Below, piece by piece: positions 35,656 through 43,226 of a stretch of 52,791 nt of DNA. This DNA comes from Acetatifactor muris. Lineage in GTDB: Bacteria > Bacillota > Clostridia > Lachnospirales > Lachnospiraceae. Made by a program: the position numbers and the translations under genes. The stretch lies in the NCBI GenBank assembly GCA_023663635.1, contig JAMPHD010000017.1:1-52791 (forward strand), given 5' to 3'. Below the pieces are notes generated by a model, which did not search any database, was not told where the DNA came from, and was given only the letters and a program-made list of their open reading frames with translations. The first letter of the stretch is position 1. Every line of letters begins with the position of its first letter.

Positions 35656-36879
35656 ATGCGAAAAAACAAATTTAGCGACATTCTTTTTGGACTTTTATTG
35701 TTCGGGTTTCTTGTTTCCAATCTGACAGGATGCGGCAATACGCCAACTCAGGCATCCGCACCTGCATATACGCCTTCCACGGCGCGGCAGACAGAGAACG
35801 ATCAGGAAACGCATGAGGAAGTGGCATCACAGGAAACGGAGGAATTACAGACAGAACAGGAATATGGGGACGAAACCGGCGCCGAAACAGACATCGTGTT
35901 TCCGGGGGGCATCGAAATATATGAGTCTGAAACGGAAGTTCCGGAAACGGAAACAAATGCTGATAATAACAACGCCTACACGTCTGAAACAGACGATGGG
36001 TTCGTTGTCGGCTCCGACATCGCGTCAATCAAGTCCGTATGCGGCATCCTGGCGCCTGTCGAGACAGACATCGCTGCCTGCCACTGGGACTCCTTCGGGG
36101 AGCACCCCTATGACGTGGTTTATGACTACGGTGAGGAATACATGGCATATGTTGACGCGTGTGACTGGTCCCTGGTTTTCGACGCGGACTATTACATGGA
36201 CACGTTCCCCATGCTGGCACTGCAATTTCATTATGATGAGGAAGAATTATTGTTCCACTTCCAGACCGTCGGCATCCACGAGGGCCGCCAGGGAAACGCG
36301 GACTTCAACGTTTACTGCTACGGCAAGAACACAGACAACGACCTCATCAGCGCGTTCGGCACCAGCTATGAAGGCTATTATTTATACTACATGCTGAACT
36401 ATGATACTGAGAAGGACGTCAACACCGTCACAACAGAGGACATGGATAAAGTGCTTACCATGTATAAGTTTCATCCCACTGCAATGCAGACCGCGGAGCT
36501 TAATGCTGTCGGCGCGGACCGTGAGGAAATCGGCGTTAACGGTCTCAAAATGAACTCTGAAATCTGTGCCATCGCAAACTACAGGGCATACATCAACGCC
36601 CATGACGGCTACAGCAGGCATGACTGGGCAAAGGCAAACCTTGAACTGATGAATGAATATTGCAGGACAGCAGGTTTTGACCAGTTTTTTGCTGAAAATA
36701 CCGTGACCACATACGCACGCAATGTTCTGGGCAAGGTCAATGAGCCGAATTATTATAATTCAGAATCCCATTACAATGCAATGGTGAACCCGAAATACAA
36801 CTACATCGGTGTCAGCAACATGTGCAACGGCGAGACCTATTCCAGCCAGTTTGACTTTTTCATGGACACCATGAACTAA
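35656..36879 (+). CDS. surface lipoprotein with repeat-like and CAP-like domains
   Basis: This exported lipoprotein of 407 residues has lipobox L-T-G-C (Cys26) after an N-terminal hydrophobic stretch; ATG 35656 follows AGAGGAG. A Thr/Glu-rich disordered linker spans residues ~30-110. Residues ~150-235 contain FDADYYMDTFPMLALQFHYD followed by HEGRQGNADFNV, a motif seen repeatedly in Lachnospiraceae surface proteins. The last ~150 residues (SHYNAMVNPKYNYIGVSNM) resemble a CAP/SCP-like domain. It is the only clearly exported protein in the element and may alter the cell surface or receptor use. Confidence 0.72.
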   Translation: MRKNKFSDILFGLLLFGFLVSNLTGCGNTPTQASAPAYTPSTARQTENDQETHEEVASQETEELQTEQEYGDETGAETDIVFPGGIEIYESETEVPETETNADNNNAYTSETDDGFVVGSDIASIKSVCGILAPVETDIAACHWDSFGEHPYDVVYDYGEEYMAYVDACDWSLVFDADYYMDTFPMLALQFHYDEEELLFHFQTVGIHEGRQGNADFNVYCYGKNTDNDLISAFGTSYEGYYLYYMLNYDTEKDVNTVTTEDMDKVLTMYKFHPTAMQTAELNAVGADREEIGVNGLKMNSEICAIANYRAYINAHDGYSRHDWAKANLELMNEYCRTAGFDQFFAENTVTTYARNVLGKVNEPNYYNSESHYNAMVNPKYNYIGVSNMCNGETYSSQFDFFMDTMN

Positions 36880-36911
36880 AAAAAAATTATGAAAACCAGG
36901 AGGTAACAGCT

Positions 36912-37097
36912 ATGATGAACAATAACTATAACGCACACGTCAGCATCGAAAGCAAGGGCGGCGGGTACTACCATGTGAGCGAGACCCTTGCAGGCGCGGC
37001 CGAGGTCCTGTACTGGCTTATTTCCAAGGGTATCCCGAGGCTTGTGGGCCTTGTGGGCACCCTTGCCGTGCTCCAGATGCTCGGCCTGCTTTTCTAA
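36912..37097 (+). CDS. small membrane protein
   Basis: This protein of 61 residues starts at ATG 36912 (or 36915), after AGGAGGT at 36898-36904. Residues ~1-30 are polar (with the sequence HVSIESKGGGYYHVSETLAG), and residues ~32-60 form one long or two short membrane segments with Gly and Leu. It follows the lipoprotein gene by 32 bases, so it may be co-transcribed. I do not recognise the family. Confidence 0.55.
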   Translation: MMNNNYNAHVSIESKGGGYYHVSETLAGAAEVLYWLISKGIPRLVGLVGTLAVLQMLGLLF

Positions 37098-37222
37098 GGC
37101 AGCATGACACTTTAAGGCGCATCTGGCATAACAGTAAACATTAGAAACAGTATTTGTCAGGCAGCCTTTGTGGGCGCAGGTGGTCTGGAAATGGAACCGT
37201 TTTATGAAGGAGGTTACAGGGC

Positions 37223-37609
37223 ATGGACATTATTGAAAAAGAGAATGAAATACTGGCAAAGCTGAAGGAGAGCGGGTTTGGCACGTTTGGCGGCGACAGT
37301 GAGAAGGCGTATAGCTATTTCGAGGAGCAGCTTGACAAGGTGCTGATCTACGACGAAAAGGAGCTTCATGAGATGGTCAAAAACAGGCTCCATGGAGACG
37401 AATTTGGGGAGCAGGAAGCCGTAAGGAGAGAGGCGGAATATGAGAGAAGGGTGTCCGGACTGGAGGCTCTGAACAAGCTCTGCGCGGACTTGGGACTATC
37501 CCCGCTTGCAGACATTGATCTCGGAGACAAACAGGCGGTGGAGGAATTTGTCGGGCAGTGCAGATGGGCTTTCTACAATATGGCAAAGGAAGAACTGTCG
37601 AAAAAGTAA
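37223..37609 (+). CDS. hypothetical helical protein
   Basis: This protein of 128 residues starts at ATG 37223, after AAGGAGG. It is acidic and almost entirely helical, with heptad-like Leu/Glu patterning (ENEILAKLKESGFG, EYERRVSGLEALNKLCADLGLSP). No signal peptide, membrane helix or known motif. Small proteins of this kind are common next to DUF5688 and RadC genes in Clostridia elements. It ends 1 base before the -35 of the next promoter. Confidence 0.6.
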   Translation: MDIIEKENEILAKLKESGFGTFGGDSEKAYSYFEEQLDKVLIYDEKELHEMVKNRLHGDEFGEQEAVRREAEYERRVSGLEALNKLCADLGLSPLADIDLGDKQAVEEFVGQCRWAFYNMAKEELSKK

Positions 37610-37638
37610 TTGCGCCCTTATGGGAAAAATGGTATAAT
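37610..37638 (+). promoter_or_regulatory. extended -10 promoter of a candidate ncRNA
   Basis: TTGCGC (37610-37615), 17-bp spacer, TATAAT (37633-37638) preceded by TGG (extended -10). Confidence 0.7.
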
Positions 37639-37644
37639 AAATCT

Positions 37645-37860
37645 ACCTTATCCGATAGGCGGTAAGGGTTGTGCTATTTCATCCTTTGTGATGAATGCGC
37701 TCAGGTTTTGTTTGGTTTACCAGCACATTACCTTATGCAAACAGGACGATAATGTTCATGTACCTGCCTGCTGACTTAGGGAAGTTGTCCCCCGTGTCGG
37801 CAGGCATGATGCATTTATAGGGGTATTTTAAGGGAAGTCTTAACGGCTTCCTATTTTTTT
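37645..37860 (+). ncRNA. candidate structured ncRNA (~215 nt)
   Basis: The region between a promoter and a terminator has no credible reading frame but well-nested stems. One domain is TAAGG (37663-37667) with CCTTA (37731-37735), then GTGCT (37671-37675) with AGCAC (37722-37726), then TTCATC (37678-37683) with GATGAA (37690-37695). A second is TGCCTGCTGAC (37765-37775) with GTCGGCAGGCA (37796-37806), one G-U pair, closing a GGG/CCC hairpin. A terminator hairpin follows at 37833-37851. The promoter-structure-terminator arrangement argues for an independent RNA, perhaps a regulator of the DUF5688 gene downstream or of replication. The family is not known to me. Confidence 0.6.
37833..37860 (+). 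terminator. rho-independent terminator of the candidate ncRNA
   Basis: GGAAGTC (37833-37839) pairs with GGCTTCC (37845-37851) (one G-U), loop TTAAC, followed by a run of seven T's to 37860. Confidence 0.8.
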
Positions 37861-37956
37861 GCCCTTTTTTAGCAGCAGGAAAGGAGGTTTTTTACACAAC
37901 TGAATAGGGAACCCGTAGACAAAGAACAAAAATATGCAAAGAAAGGAATTACGATT

Positions 37957-38904
37957 ATGGAAGAAATCAGGAGCAATGCGGAGGTTATTATGGCGAAAGA
38001 AAGTATGACGATCGAAACCTTTACAGAAATGGTAAAGGATGCGCTCTCACGGCATATGGAAGGCTGCAGCGTGGAGGTGCAGGAGACGAAAAAGAACAAC
38101 GGGGTGATCCTTCATGGAATCTGCATCAGGGAGCAGGAAAGCAATATCGCGCCTGTTATCTATATGGAGGGCTATTTCGGGGAATATCAGGGCGGCAGGT
38201 CTTTTTCTGAGATCGTGGCGGCGGTTGCAGAAAATTACCGGGAAAGCTGCAGGATATCCGGTTTTGACATCAAGAGCATTGCGGATTATGAGCGGGTAAA
38301 AGAAAAAATCTGCTTTAAGGTGGTCAATACAGACTTAAACAGGGAGTTTCTTTCCGAGGTGCCGAATGTCCCGTTCTGCGACCTGTCGGTTGTCTTTTAT
38401 GTGCTTCTTGACAGCAGGCATGAGCAGGGCGTTTCCTTTATGATAAACAACAGGTTTATGGATGATTGGGGAGTGGATACGGAAACGCTTTTTGAGAGGG
38501 CGTTGCACAACACGCCGAGGCTCCTTAAGGGAAAGGTCATGCCGATGCTGGATATCCTGTCAGGCCTCCTTAGCGGTGAGGATGACGGGGAGGAATGCCC
38601 GCTGCCTGATAAGGAGAGCGGCGGCATGTATGTCGCGACCAATGGGACCCATGTAAACGGCGCGTCGGTATTCCTTTATGAATCCCTGCTTTCCGATTTT
38701 GCGGACAGGATTGGCGGGGATTTTTACATCATCCCGTCTTCCGTCCATGAACTGATCTTCCTTCCGGGTGATCTGGACATGGGACCGGAAGACATAAAGA
38801 AAATGGTATCCGAGGTCAATGCAACATGCCTTATGCCGGAGGAGGTCTTATCCGATAATGTCTACCGTTTCCGCAGGGAGACGGGGCTCGTGGAGATTGC
38901 ATAA
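37957..38904 (+). CDS. DUF5688 family protein
   Basis: This protein of 315 residues starts at ATG 37957, after AAAGGAA; ATG 37990 is an alternative. The pattern ETFTEMVKDALSRHMEG, GYFGEYQGGRSFSEIV, and the C-terminal IGGDFYIIPSSVHELIFLP is that of DUF5688, a family abundant in mobile elements of gut Clostridia, whose function is not established. No membrane segments. It lies 97 bases after the candidate ncRNA terminator and 22 bases before the RadC-like gene. Confidence 0.85.
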   Translation: MEEIRSNAEVIMAKESMTIETFTEMVKDALSRHMEGCSVEVQETKKNNGVILHGICIREQESNIAPVIYMEGYFGEYQGGRSFSEIVAAVAENYRESCRISGFDIKSIADYERVKEKICFKVVNTDLNREFLSEVPNVPFCDLSVVFYVLLDSRHEQGVSFMINNRFMDDWGVDTETLFERALHNTPRLLKGKVMPMLDILSGLLSGEDDGEECPLPDKESGGMYVATNGTHVNGASVFLYESLLSDFADRIGGDFYIIPSSVHELIFLPGDLDMGPEDIKKMVSEVNATCLMPEEVLSDNVYRFRRETGLVEIA

Positions 38905-38926
38905 GATCAGGCAGGGGGGTCAGGGA

Positions 38927-39394
38927 ATGGAAAAACAGGAAATATCCATTGTGCATCTGCAGCTTGTAAAGGACAGTCAGGTGCCGTATGGGGAAATGAG
39001 GATGGACACGCCGGAGAAAGCAGCCGGGGTCATAAGGGGGTTTTTAGGGGACGTTGACAGGGAACATGTCATAATATGCTGCGTGGATAACCGCATGAAA
39101 CCTACCTGTATTCAGGTCGCGGGGATTGGCACGATAAATTCCTGCCTGATCTCCGTGCCGGAAATATTCAAGGCGGCGCTCCTGTCGAATGCGGCGGGGC
39201 TGCTTCTGTTCCATACGCATCCGTCAGGGGAGGTAAAGCCGAGTCCGGAGGATATCGAGGTCACGAAGAAGATCAGGGATGCGGGAAAACTGCTGGACAT
39301 CCGGCTGCAGGATCATATCATACTTGGGGCGGGAGAATATTTCAGCTTCAGGGAAAGCGGGCTTGTGGGGATTTTGAATCACACAGGCCCTTAA
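38927..39394 (+). CDS. RadC-like JAB/MPN domain protein
   Basis: This protein of 155 residues starts at ATG 38927, after AGGGGGGTCAGGG. The JAB/MPN metal motif is HTHPSGEVKPSPED, followed by LDIRLQDHIILG, as in RadC. The N-terminal helix-hairpin-helix domain of chromosomal RadC is absent, which is typical of the short versions carried by plasmids and ICEs. The role is not known; despite the name, RadC is not a proven recombination protein. Followed after 30 bases by a Cys-rich small protein. Confidence 0.9.
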   Translation: MEKQEISIVHLQLVKDSQVPYGEMRMDTPEKAAGVIRGFLGDVDREHVIICCVDNRMKPTCIQVAGIGTINSCLISVPEIFKAALLSNAAGLLLFHTHPSGEVKPSPEDIEVTKKIRDAGKLLDIRLQDHIILGAGEYFSFRESGLVGILNHTGP

Positions 39395-39424
39395 TTTCTG
39401 CTCTTTGGGAAAGGAACTGTTTTT

Positions 39425-39610
39425 ATGGGAAAGTGTATCTATGAAGGCGTTCCGGTTTCTCCGGATATGCCGGGATGCTGCAGCAGGTGCTCTCTTTACC
39501 TAAACACATGCGCCCCTATTATTCAAAACGGCTTTTTGTCGGGGGCGGAGTGCGATGCGGATTACTGCGAATACTGCCCCGCTTACGGGGAATGCAGTAT
39601 GTATTTTTAA
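39425..39610 (+). CDS. small Cys-rich protein
   Basis: This protein of 61 residues starts at ATG 39425. It has nine Cys, in CCSRCSLYLNTC and CDADYCEYCPAYGEC arrangements that could bind two metal ions. No signal peptide, so cytoplasmic. It lies between the RadC-like and ParB-like genes with short gaps, in one probable operon. I do not recognise it. Confidence 0.6.
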   Translation: MGKCIYEGVPVSPDMPGCCSRCSLYLNTCAPIIQNGFLSGAECDADYCEYCPAYGECSMYF

Positions 39611-39632
39611 TATATGGAAAGGAATGGTTATT

Positions 39633-41138
39633 ATGATGAATGAGGAAAACTCGAAGAACAATGCGGCCATTGTTGAAATCGGGCTGGATAAGCTGAAGAT
39701 TCATCCGAAGAACGTGCGCCAAAGCTACGAGGAGATCGAAGAACTGACAGCTTCCATCAGGGAAAACGGCATCCTGCAGAATTTCACGGTTGTGCCGGAT
39801 CCGGAAGATGAGGGGACATATTTTGTGGTCATCGGAAACAGGAGGCTGACCGCGGCAAGGGAAGCAGGACTTACCTCTGCGCCCTGCCGTATCGCGGATA
39901 TGGAAGAAGCGGAGCAGGTAATGTCCATGCTTGCGGAGAACATGAACCGCCAAAACCTTAAAATCCATGAGGAGGCGGCAGGAATCCAGATGTGCCTTGC
40001 GGATTACGGCTTTACGGTGGAGGACGTGGCACACAAGACGGGCCTTTCGGAAACCACGGTACGCCACAGGGCGAACATTGCAAAGCTGGACAGGAAGGCG
40101 CTGCGCGAGAAGGCGGAGGACGGCAGTTTCCAGCTCAGCATCACCGACCTTGCGAAGCTGGAAAAGGTCGGAAATATCTCTGTCAGGAACAGGATTCTCC
40201 GCGAGGCGAAGGACTCCCGCGATCTGGCATGGAAAGCACAGTCGGCGGCAGATGATGAAAAGCGCGCAAAGGCTACAAAGAAGCTGACCGCCCTTGCAAA
40301 GAAGGAGGGCATTGAACCCGCGCCGGAGGGGACATCAAGTGAACTGTACGGGAACAAATGGGAGACGGTCACGGAATATGACCTTACCGGGGAGATTCCT
40401 AAGAAACTGGAACTGGCTGACGGCGACAGGAAGGGGCTTTTTTACATCATCCAGTACCGCTCCTTCAAAATCATCCGCAAGGCTAAGAAGGTAAAGCGGG
40501 AACTCACAAAGAGCGAGGCGCAGGAAAAGGAGGCTGCCAAGAAAAAGCGCCAGATCAAAGCAATGTATAAGGAGATGCACGCGCAGATGGGCGATTTTGT
40601 CCGCAGTATCTTTGACGGCAAGACCGAAGAACTGAAAGACACGGCAGAACTCACTCAGGGACTATGGGATGTGCTTATCTCCAAAAGCGCATGGATTTCC
40701 CGTAATTATATGATGTGCGCCCTTCTTGGCAGGGACTCCTATGATGTTCCTGAGGAGGAACGGACAGCGGCGCAGGAGAAAATCTTCGGTCTCATGCTGC
40801 ATCAGCAGATGCTAGCGGTCGCATACTGGGCCTGTAAGGATGTGGAGCTTGCGGATTACAAAGGGCGTTATGCAGAGAACAATGCGGAAACGCTGAAAAA
40901 GCTGTATTCCTGCCTTGCCCTCTACGGGTTCTCTTTTGGGGAGGAAGAATATGCCGCGCTCATGGAGGGCAGCCATCCGCTGTATGCCGTTATGGAGGAA
41001 GCGCAGGAAAAGGAGCCGGGGAATGATGCGGCGGACACGGAAGCTGCCGCAGCGGAGGAAGATCCGGAGACGGTCGGATATTCCGCAGAAGATGAGGAGG
41101 ATTCAGGGATCGAGGAAGTGCAGGAATGCGCGGTTTAA
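39633..41138 (+). CDS. ParB/RepB-like DNA-binding protein
   Basis: This protein has 501 residues; ATG 39633 (or 39636) follows AAAGGA. The ParB N-terminal domain (LDKLKIHPKNVRQSYEEIEEL) includes the nucleotide-binding arginine motif VIGNRRLTAARE, followed by AENMNRQNLKIHEEA and a helix-turn-helix (TVEDVAHKTGLSETTVRHR). It then continues with ~330 residues of helical, charged sequence and an acidic tail, much longer than chromosomal Spo0J. No ParA is encoded nearby. A 1.2-kb non-coding region with palindromic repeats starts right after its stop, a natural binding site (inference). Confidence 0.88.
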   Translation: MMNEENSKNNAAIVEIGLDKLKIHPKNVRQSYEEIEELTASIRENGILQNFTVVPDPEDEGTYFVVIGNRRLTAAREAGLTSAPCRIADMEEAEQVMSMLAENMNRQNLKIHEEAAGIQMCLADYGFTVEDVAHKTGLSETTVRHRANIAKLDRKALREKAEDGSFQLSITDLAKLEKVGNISVRNRILREAKDSRDLAWKAQSAADDEKRAKATKKLTALAKKEGIEPAPEGTSSELYGNKWETVTEYDLTGEIPKKLELADGDRKGLFYIIQYRSFKIIRKAKKVKRELTKSEAQEKEAAKKKRQIKAMYKEMHAQMGDFVRSIFDGKTEELKDTAELTQGLWDVLISKSAWISRNYMMCALLGRDSYDVPEEERTAAQEKIFGLMLHQQMLAVAYWACKDVELADYKGRYAENNAETLKKLYSCLALYGFSFGEEEYAALMEGSHPLYAVMEEAQEKEPGNDAADTEAAAAEEDPETVGYSAEDEEDSGIEEVQECAV

Positions 41139-41283
41139 TCAGAATCGGGGCTTTGGCATGGCATGGCAGGGGCGGGACGGCTCCTGCCGCCTTCTGCCCG
41201 CGAGCCGACCGCGCAAGCCCCGCATAGCATTTTCAAACAGGAAGGCTTCTATGTTCGTACACATATATCATTGCGGGTTTGTT

Positions 41284-41695
41284 CTAAGTGTGCACACTGA
41301 GAAATAAAATGCGCCGTTCTAAGTGCTCACACTTATATAAGTGTCCACACTTAGAAACTTTATGGTTCTGGCAGTATATTTCTAAGTGTCCACACTTAGA
41401 TTTTATTAAAAATTCAGTTAATAACTACGGCGCGTAGCCACTTTGAAAATCAAGCCCATTTTCTAAGTGTGCACACTGAGAAATAAAATGCGCCGTTCTA
41501 AGTGCCTACACTTATATAAGTATCCACACTTAGAAATTTTATGGTTCTGGCAGTATATTTCTAAGTGTCCACACTTAGATTTTATTGGAAATTCAGTTAA
41601 TAACTACGGCGCGTAGCCACTTTGAAAATCAAGCCGATTTTCTAAGTGTGCACACTTAGAAAATAAATACGTCGTTCTAAGTGTACACACTAAGA
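41284..41695. repeat. array of ten 18-bp palindromes in 179-bp tandem units
   Basis: The consensus is CTAAGTGTNNACACTTAG. Copies start at 41284, 41319, 41337, 41382, 41463, 41498, 41516, 41561, 41642 and 41677. Unit 1 (41284-41462) and unit 2 (41463-41641) are near-identical 179-bp tandem copies, and a partial third begins at 41642. Each full unit also carries CTACG-GCG-CGTAG. Before it, CGGGGCTT (41146-41153) could pair with AAGCCCCG (41215-41222). The layout is that of plasmid iterons or a partition site next to the ParB-like gene. Confidence 0.85.
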
Positions 41696-41754
41696 AGTCC
41701 GGCTATTAGCACGATTTACGGCGCGGGATTCCGTCCCGGACACTGCCTGATCTT

Positions 41755-41928
41755 GCCAGAAAGCCAAAATTAATTTTTTTGCCAGTGACACACGATTTTC
41801 TCAATTTTTATTAATTTTTGCCTTCAAGTCCGTAGCAACTTTTGACCTAATTTTCAATTTTTTAAAAATTTTAAGAATTTCCGCTCCAAAAATTTAACAA
41901 CAAAGTTGTTACGCGCCGTAACAACTTT
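41755..41928. other. AT-rich stretch ending in a perfect 11-bp hairpin
   Basis: Positions 41760-41900 are strongly A/T-rich with T-tracts and ATTTTTATTAATTTTT-like runs. AAAGTTGTTAC (41902-41912) and GTAACAACTTT (41918-41928) form a hairpin with loop GCGCC. An AT-rich segment beside iteron-like repeats is what a DNA unwinding element looks like. No gene is seen here. Confidence 0.5.
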
Positions 41929-42004
41929 TGAGGTTTTCCAGATTTTCTATTTCTACTCACGTAGAAACAGAAAGGGCATAAGGGGGCGTGACACATTTCA
42001 CCCA

Positions 42005-42149
42005 ACACCGCTGCCGCGGTGTCGTGTAAAATGTGGTCGGCTCCGCCGACCGCCTGAGTACCGCTGCCGCGGCACCCACCCGTCGCTTACGCTCCGGGCC
42101 CTTACGGACACAAGTGTCCGCCCGAAATGGCGCTGCCGCGCCATTTCGG
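42005..42149. repeat. cluster of five GC-rich hairpins, three with TGCC loops
   Basis: Stems: ACACCGC/GCGGTGT (42005-42022, loop TGCC); GGTCGGC/GCCGACC (42035-42051, loop TCC); CCGC/GCGG (42061-42072, loop TGCC); CGGACAC/GTGTCCG (42105-42120, loop AA); CCGAAATGGCGC/GCGCCATTTCGG (42122-42149, loop TGCC, 12 bp perfect). Frames that cross it are not credible genes. Possible roles are a single-strand origin, oriT-like site or transcription barrier. Confidence 0.75.
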
Positions 42150-42294
42150 ATGCCCAAGGCTTGCCTGAAAAAGTTACATCATGGAAATATGGACTTGTTT
42201 TCCGTCATATCCAAGCAGTGAGCTTAAAAATGTGTCTAGGTATAGAAAAATACCATTACAGAGTAAATTGATGTGGAATATGCCGCTGCAGGTG

Positions 42295-42303
42295 TGGTAT
42301 AAT
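42295..42303 (+). promoter_or_regulatory. extended -10 element upstream of the GNAT-like gene
   Basis: TGG followed by TATAAT (42298-42303); no recognisable -35 at 17 bp. The start codon is 24 bases downstream. Confidence 0.5.
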
Positions 42304-42326
42304 TTAGTTAAAGAAAGGGAGAGCCT

Positions 42327-42848
42327 ATGGAAATTGATATTATAATAGATACGCTGACTGACTGTCTGATATGTGCGGAAACAGGGGAAGAATGTGATAC
42401 GGAATACCGTCTGGTTTCCAGAACGATTACGAAACATGATGCAAATGAATTGAAGGCGCAGGGCTGGAAGTTTGACTGGAGCGTTCCGCATCAGAACGGC
42501 TACGAGGTATATGAGCTGTTATTGGAAAACGATGATGAAGTGCAAGGCATGATTGCCTTAAAACATATCAGGGAACAGTATTACACCCATGTGGACATCG
42601 TGGAGGCAGCGCCGGATAATGTGGGGAGAAACGGAAAGTATAAAGGGGTAGGAGCGCATTTATTCGCAATAGCCTGTAAGCTCAGTTGGGATGTGGGGAA
42701 TGAAGGGTATGTGCAGTTCACCGCAAAGACCGACTTAGTGGATCATTACATGAAAGAACTGGGCGCAAAAATGATAGACTGGCATACGCTGTATATTGAT
42801 TCCTATGGCGCTGTTGCACTGATCAATAAATATTTTAAGGCGGGCTGA
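42327..42848 (+). CDS. GNAT-like acetyltransferase fold protein
   Basis: This protein of 173 residues starts at ATG 42327, after AAAGGGAGAG. Its second half has a GNAT layout: a strand (HVDIVEAAP), the CoA-binding-type loop and helix (KYKGVGAHLFAIACKLSW, weak R/QxxGxG/A), then GYVQFTAKTDLVDHYMKELGAKMI. The first ~60 residues have a Cys-containing extension. In these elements such proteins often sit beside a small partner, here 21 bases downstream. Acetyl transfer to tRNA or protein, or a structural use of the fold, are all possible. Confidence 0.6.
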   Translation: MEIDIIIDTLTDCLICAETGEECDTEYRLVSRTITKHDANELKAQGWKFDWSVPHQNGYEVYELLLENDDEVQGMIALKHIREQYYTHVDIVEAAPDNVGRNGKYKGVGAHLFAIACKLSWDVGNEGYVQFTAKTDLVDHYMKELGAKMIDWHTLYIDSYGAVALINKYFKAG

Positions 42849-42869
42849 GGAAGGAGTAGGGATATTGGT

Positions 42870-43058
42870 ATGATAGTAGCAGAGAGAAAGCAGAAGGTTG
42901 TTATGGATAGGTTTGACAAATTTGGCGAGAAGATGCCTGACGGAAGGCTGACGGCGCCTTCTGACGGCAAGGTATACCGCCTGAGGGAGGCAATATTATT
43001 ATCAAAGCAGTTGGGGCGACCGCTGACACAGGAAGAAATCAGGCAGTTTGAAGTGTAA
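42870..43058 (+). CDS. small protein paired with the GNAT-like gene
   Basis: This protein of 62 residues starts at ATG 42870, following GGAAGGAG at a spacing of ~13. It is mixed in charge, with DGRLTAPSDGKVYRLREAILL and LGRPLTQEEIRQFEV; the second half is helical. No metal or DNA-binding motif is evident. Its position right after the GNAT-like gene suggests a two-gene unit, possibly toxin-antitoxin, but that is a guess from arrangement only. Confidence 0.5.
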   Translation: MIVAERKQKVVMDRFDKFGEKMPDGRLTAPSDGKVYRLREAILLSKQLGRPLTQEEIRQFEV

Positions 43059-43129
43059 AACAAATCAAAGGTTATGGGTATTTGGGGATGGTGTCATGCC
43101 GACATTGTCATCAGGGATTCACCTGCCCG

Positions 43130-43188
43130 ACATTTTTTGAAAACAACCGCATGGGGCTGCCGCCCCACGCGGTTGTCTTCAAAAATGT
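43130..43188. repeat. long interrupted hairpin with TGCC loop upstream of the recombinase gene
   Basis: ACATTTTTTGAA.../TTCAAAAATGT outer arms, ACAACCGC (43143-43150) with GCGGTTGT (43169-43176), and TGGGGC (43152-43157) with GCCCCA (43162-43167), around loop TGCC. Loop and GC clamp match the hairpins at 42005-42149. It could terminate or attenuate transcription into the recombinase gene, or bind a replication protein. Confidence 0.7.
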
Positions 43189-43226
43189 GGGGTGGAGGAT
43201 ACAAAACAGGAAAGGAGCGGAGGATA

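Noticed and set aside
41284..41695. Repeat array as a CRISPR
   Set aside because: The repeats are short 18-bp palindromes at unequal spacing inside 179-bp near-identical units; the intervening DNA is repeated too, so there are no unique spacers, and no cas genes are present.
41906..42271. Frames of 60-120 codons across the GC-rich hairpins
   Set aside because: They translate hairpin DNA into Arg/Pro/Ser-rich strings, lack ribosome sites and overlap in several frames.
43074..43226. N-terminal extension of the serine recombinase to 43074
   Set aside because: The extension would be translated through the long hairpin and lacks a ribosome site; the resolvase domain begins after 43227.
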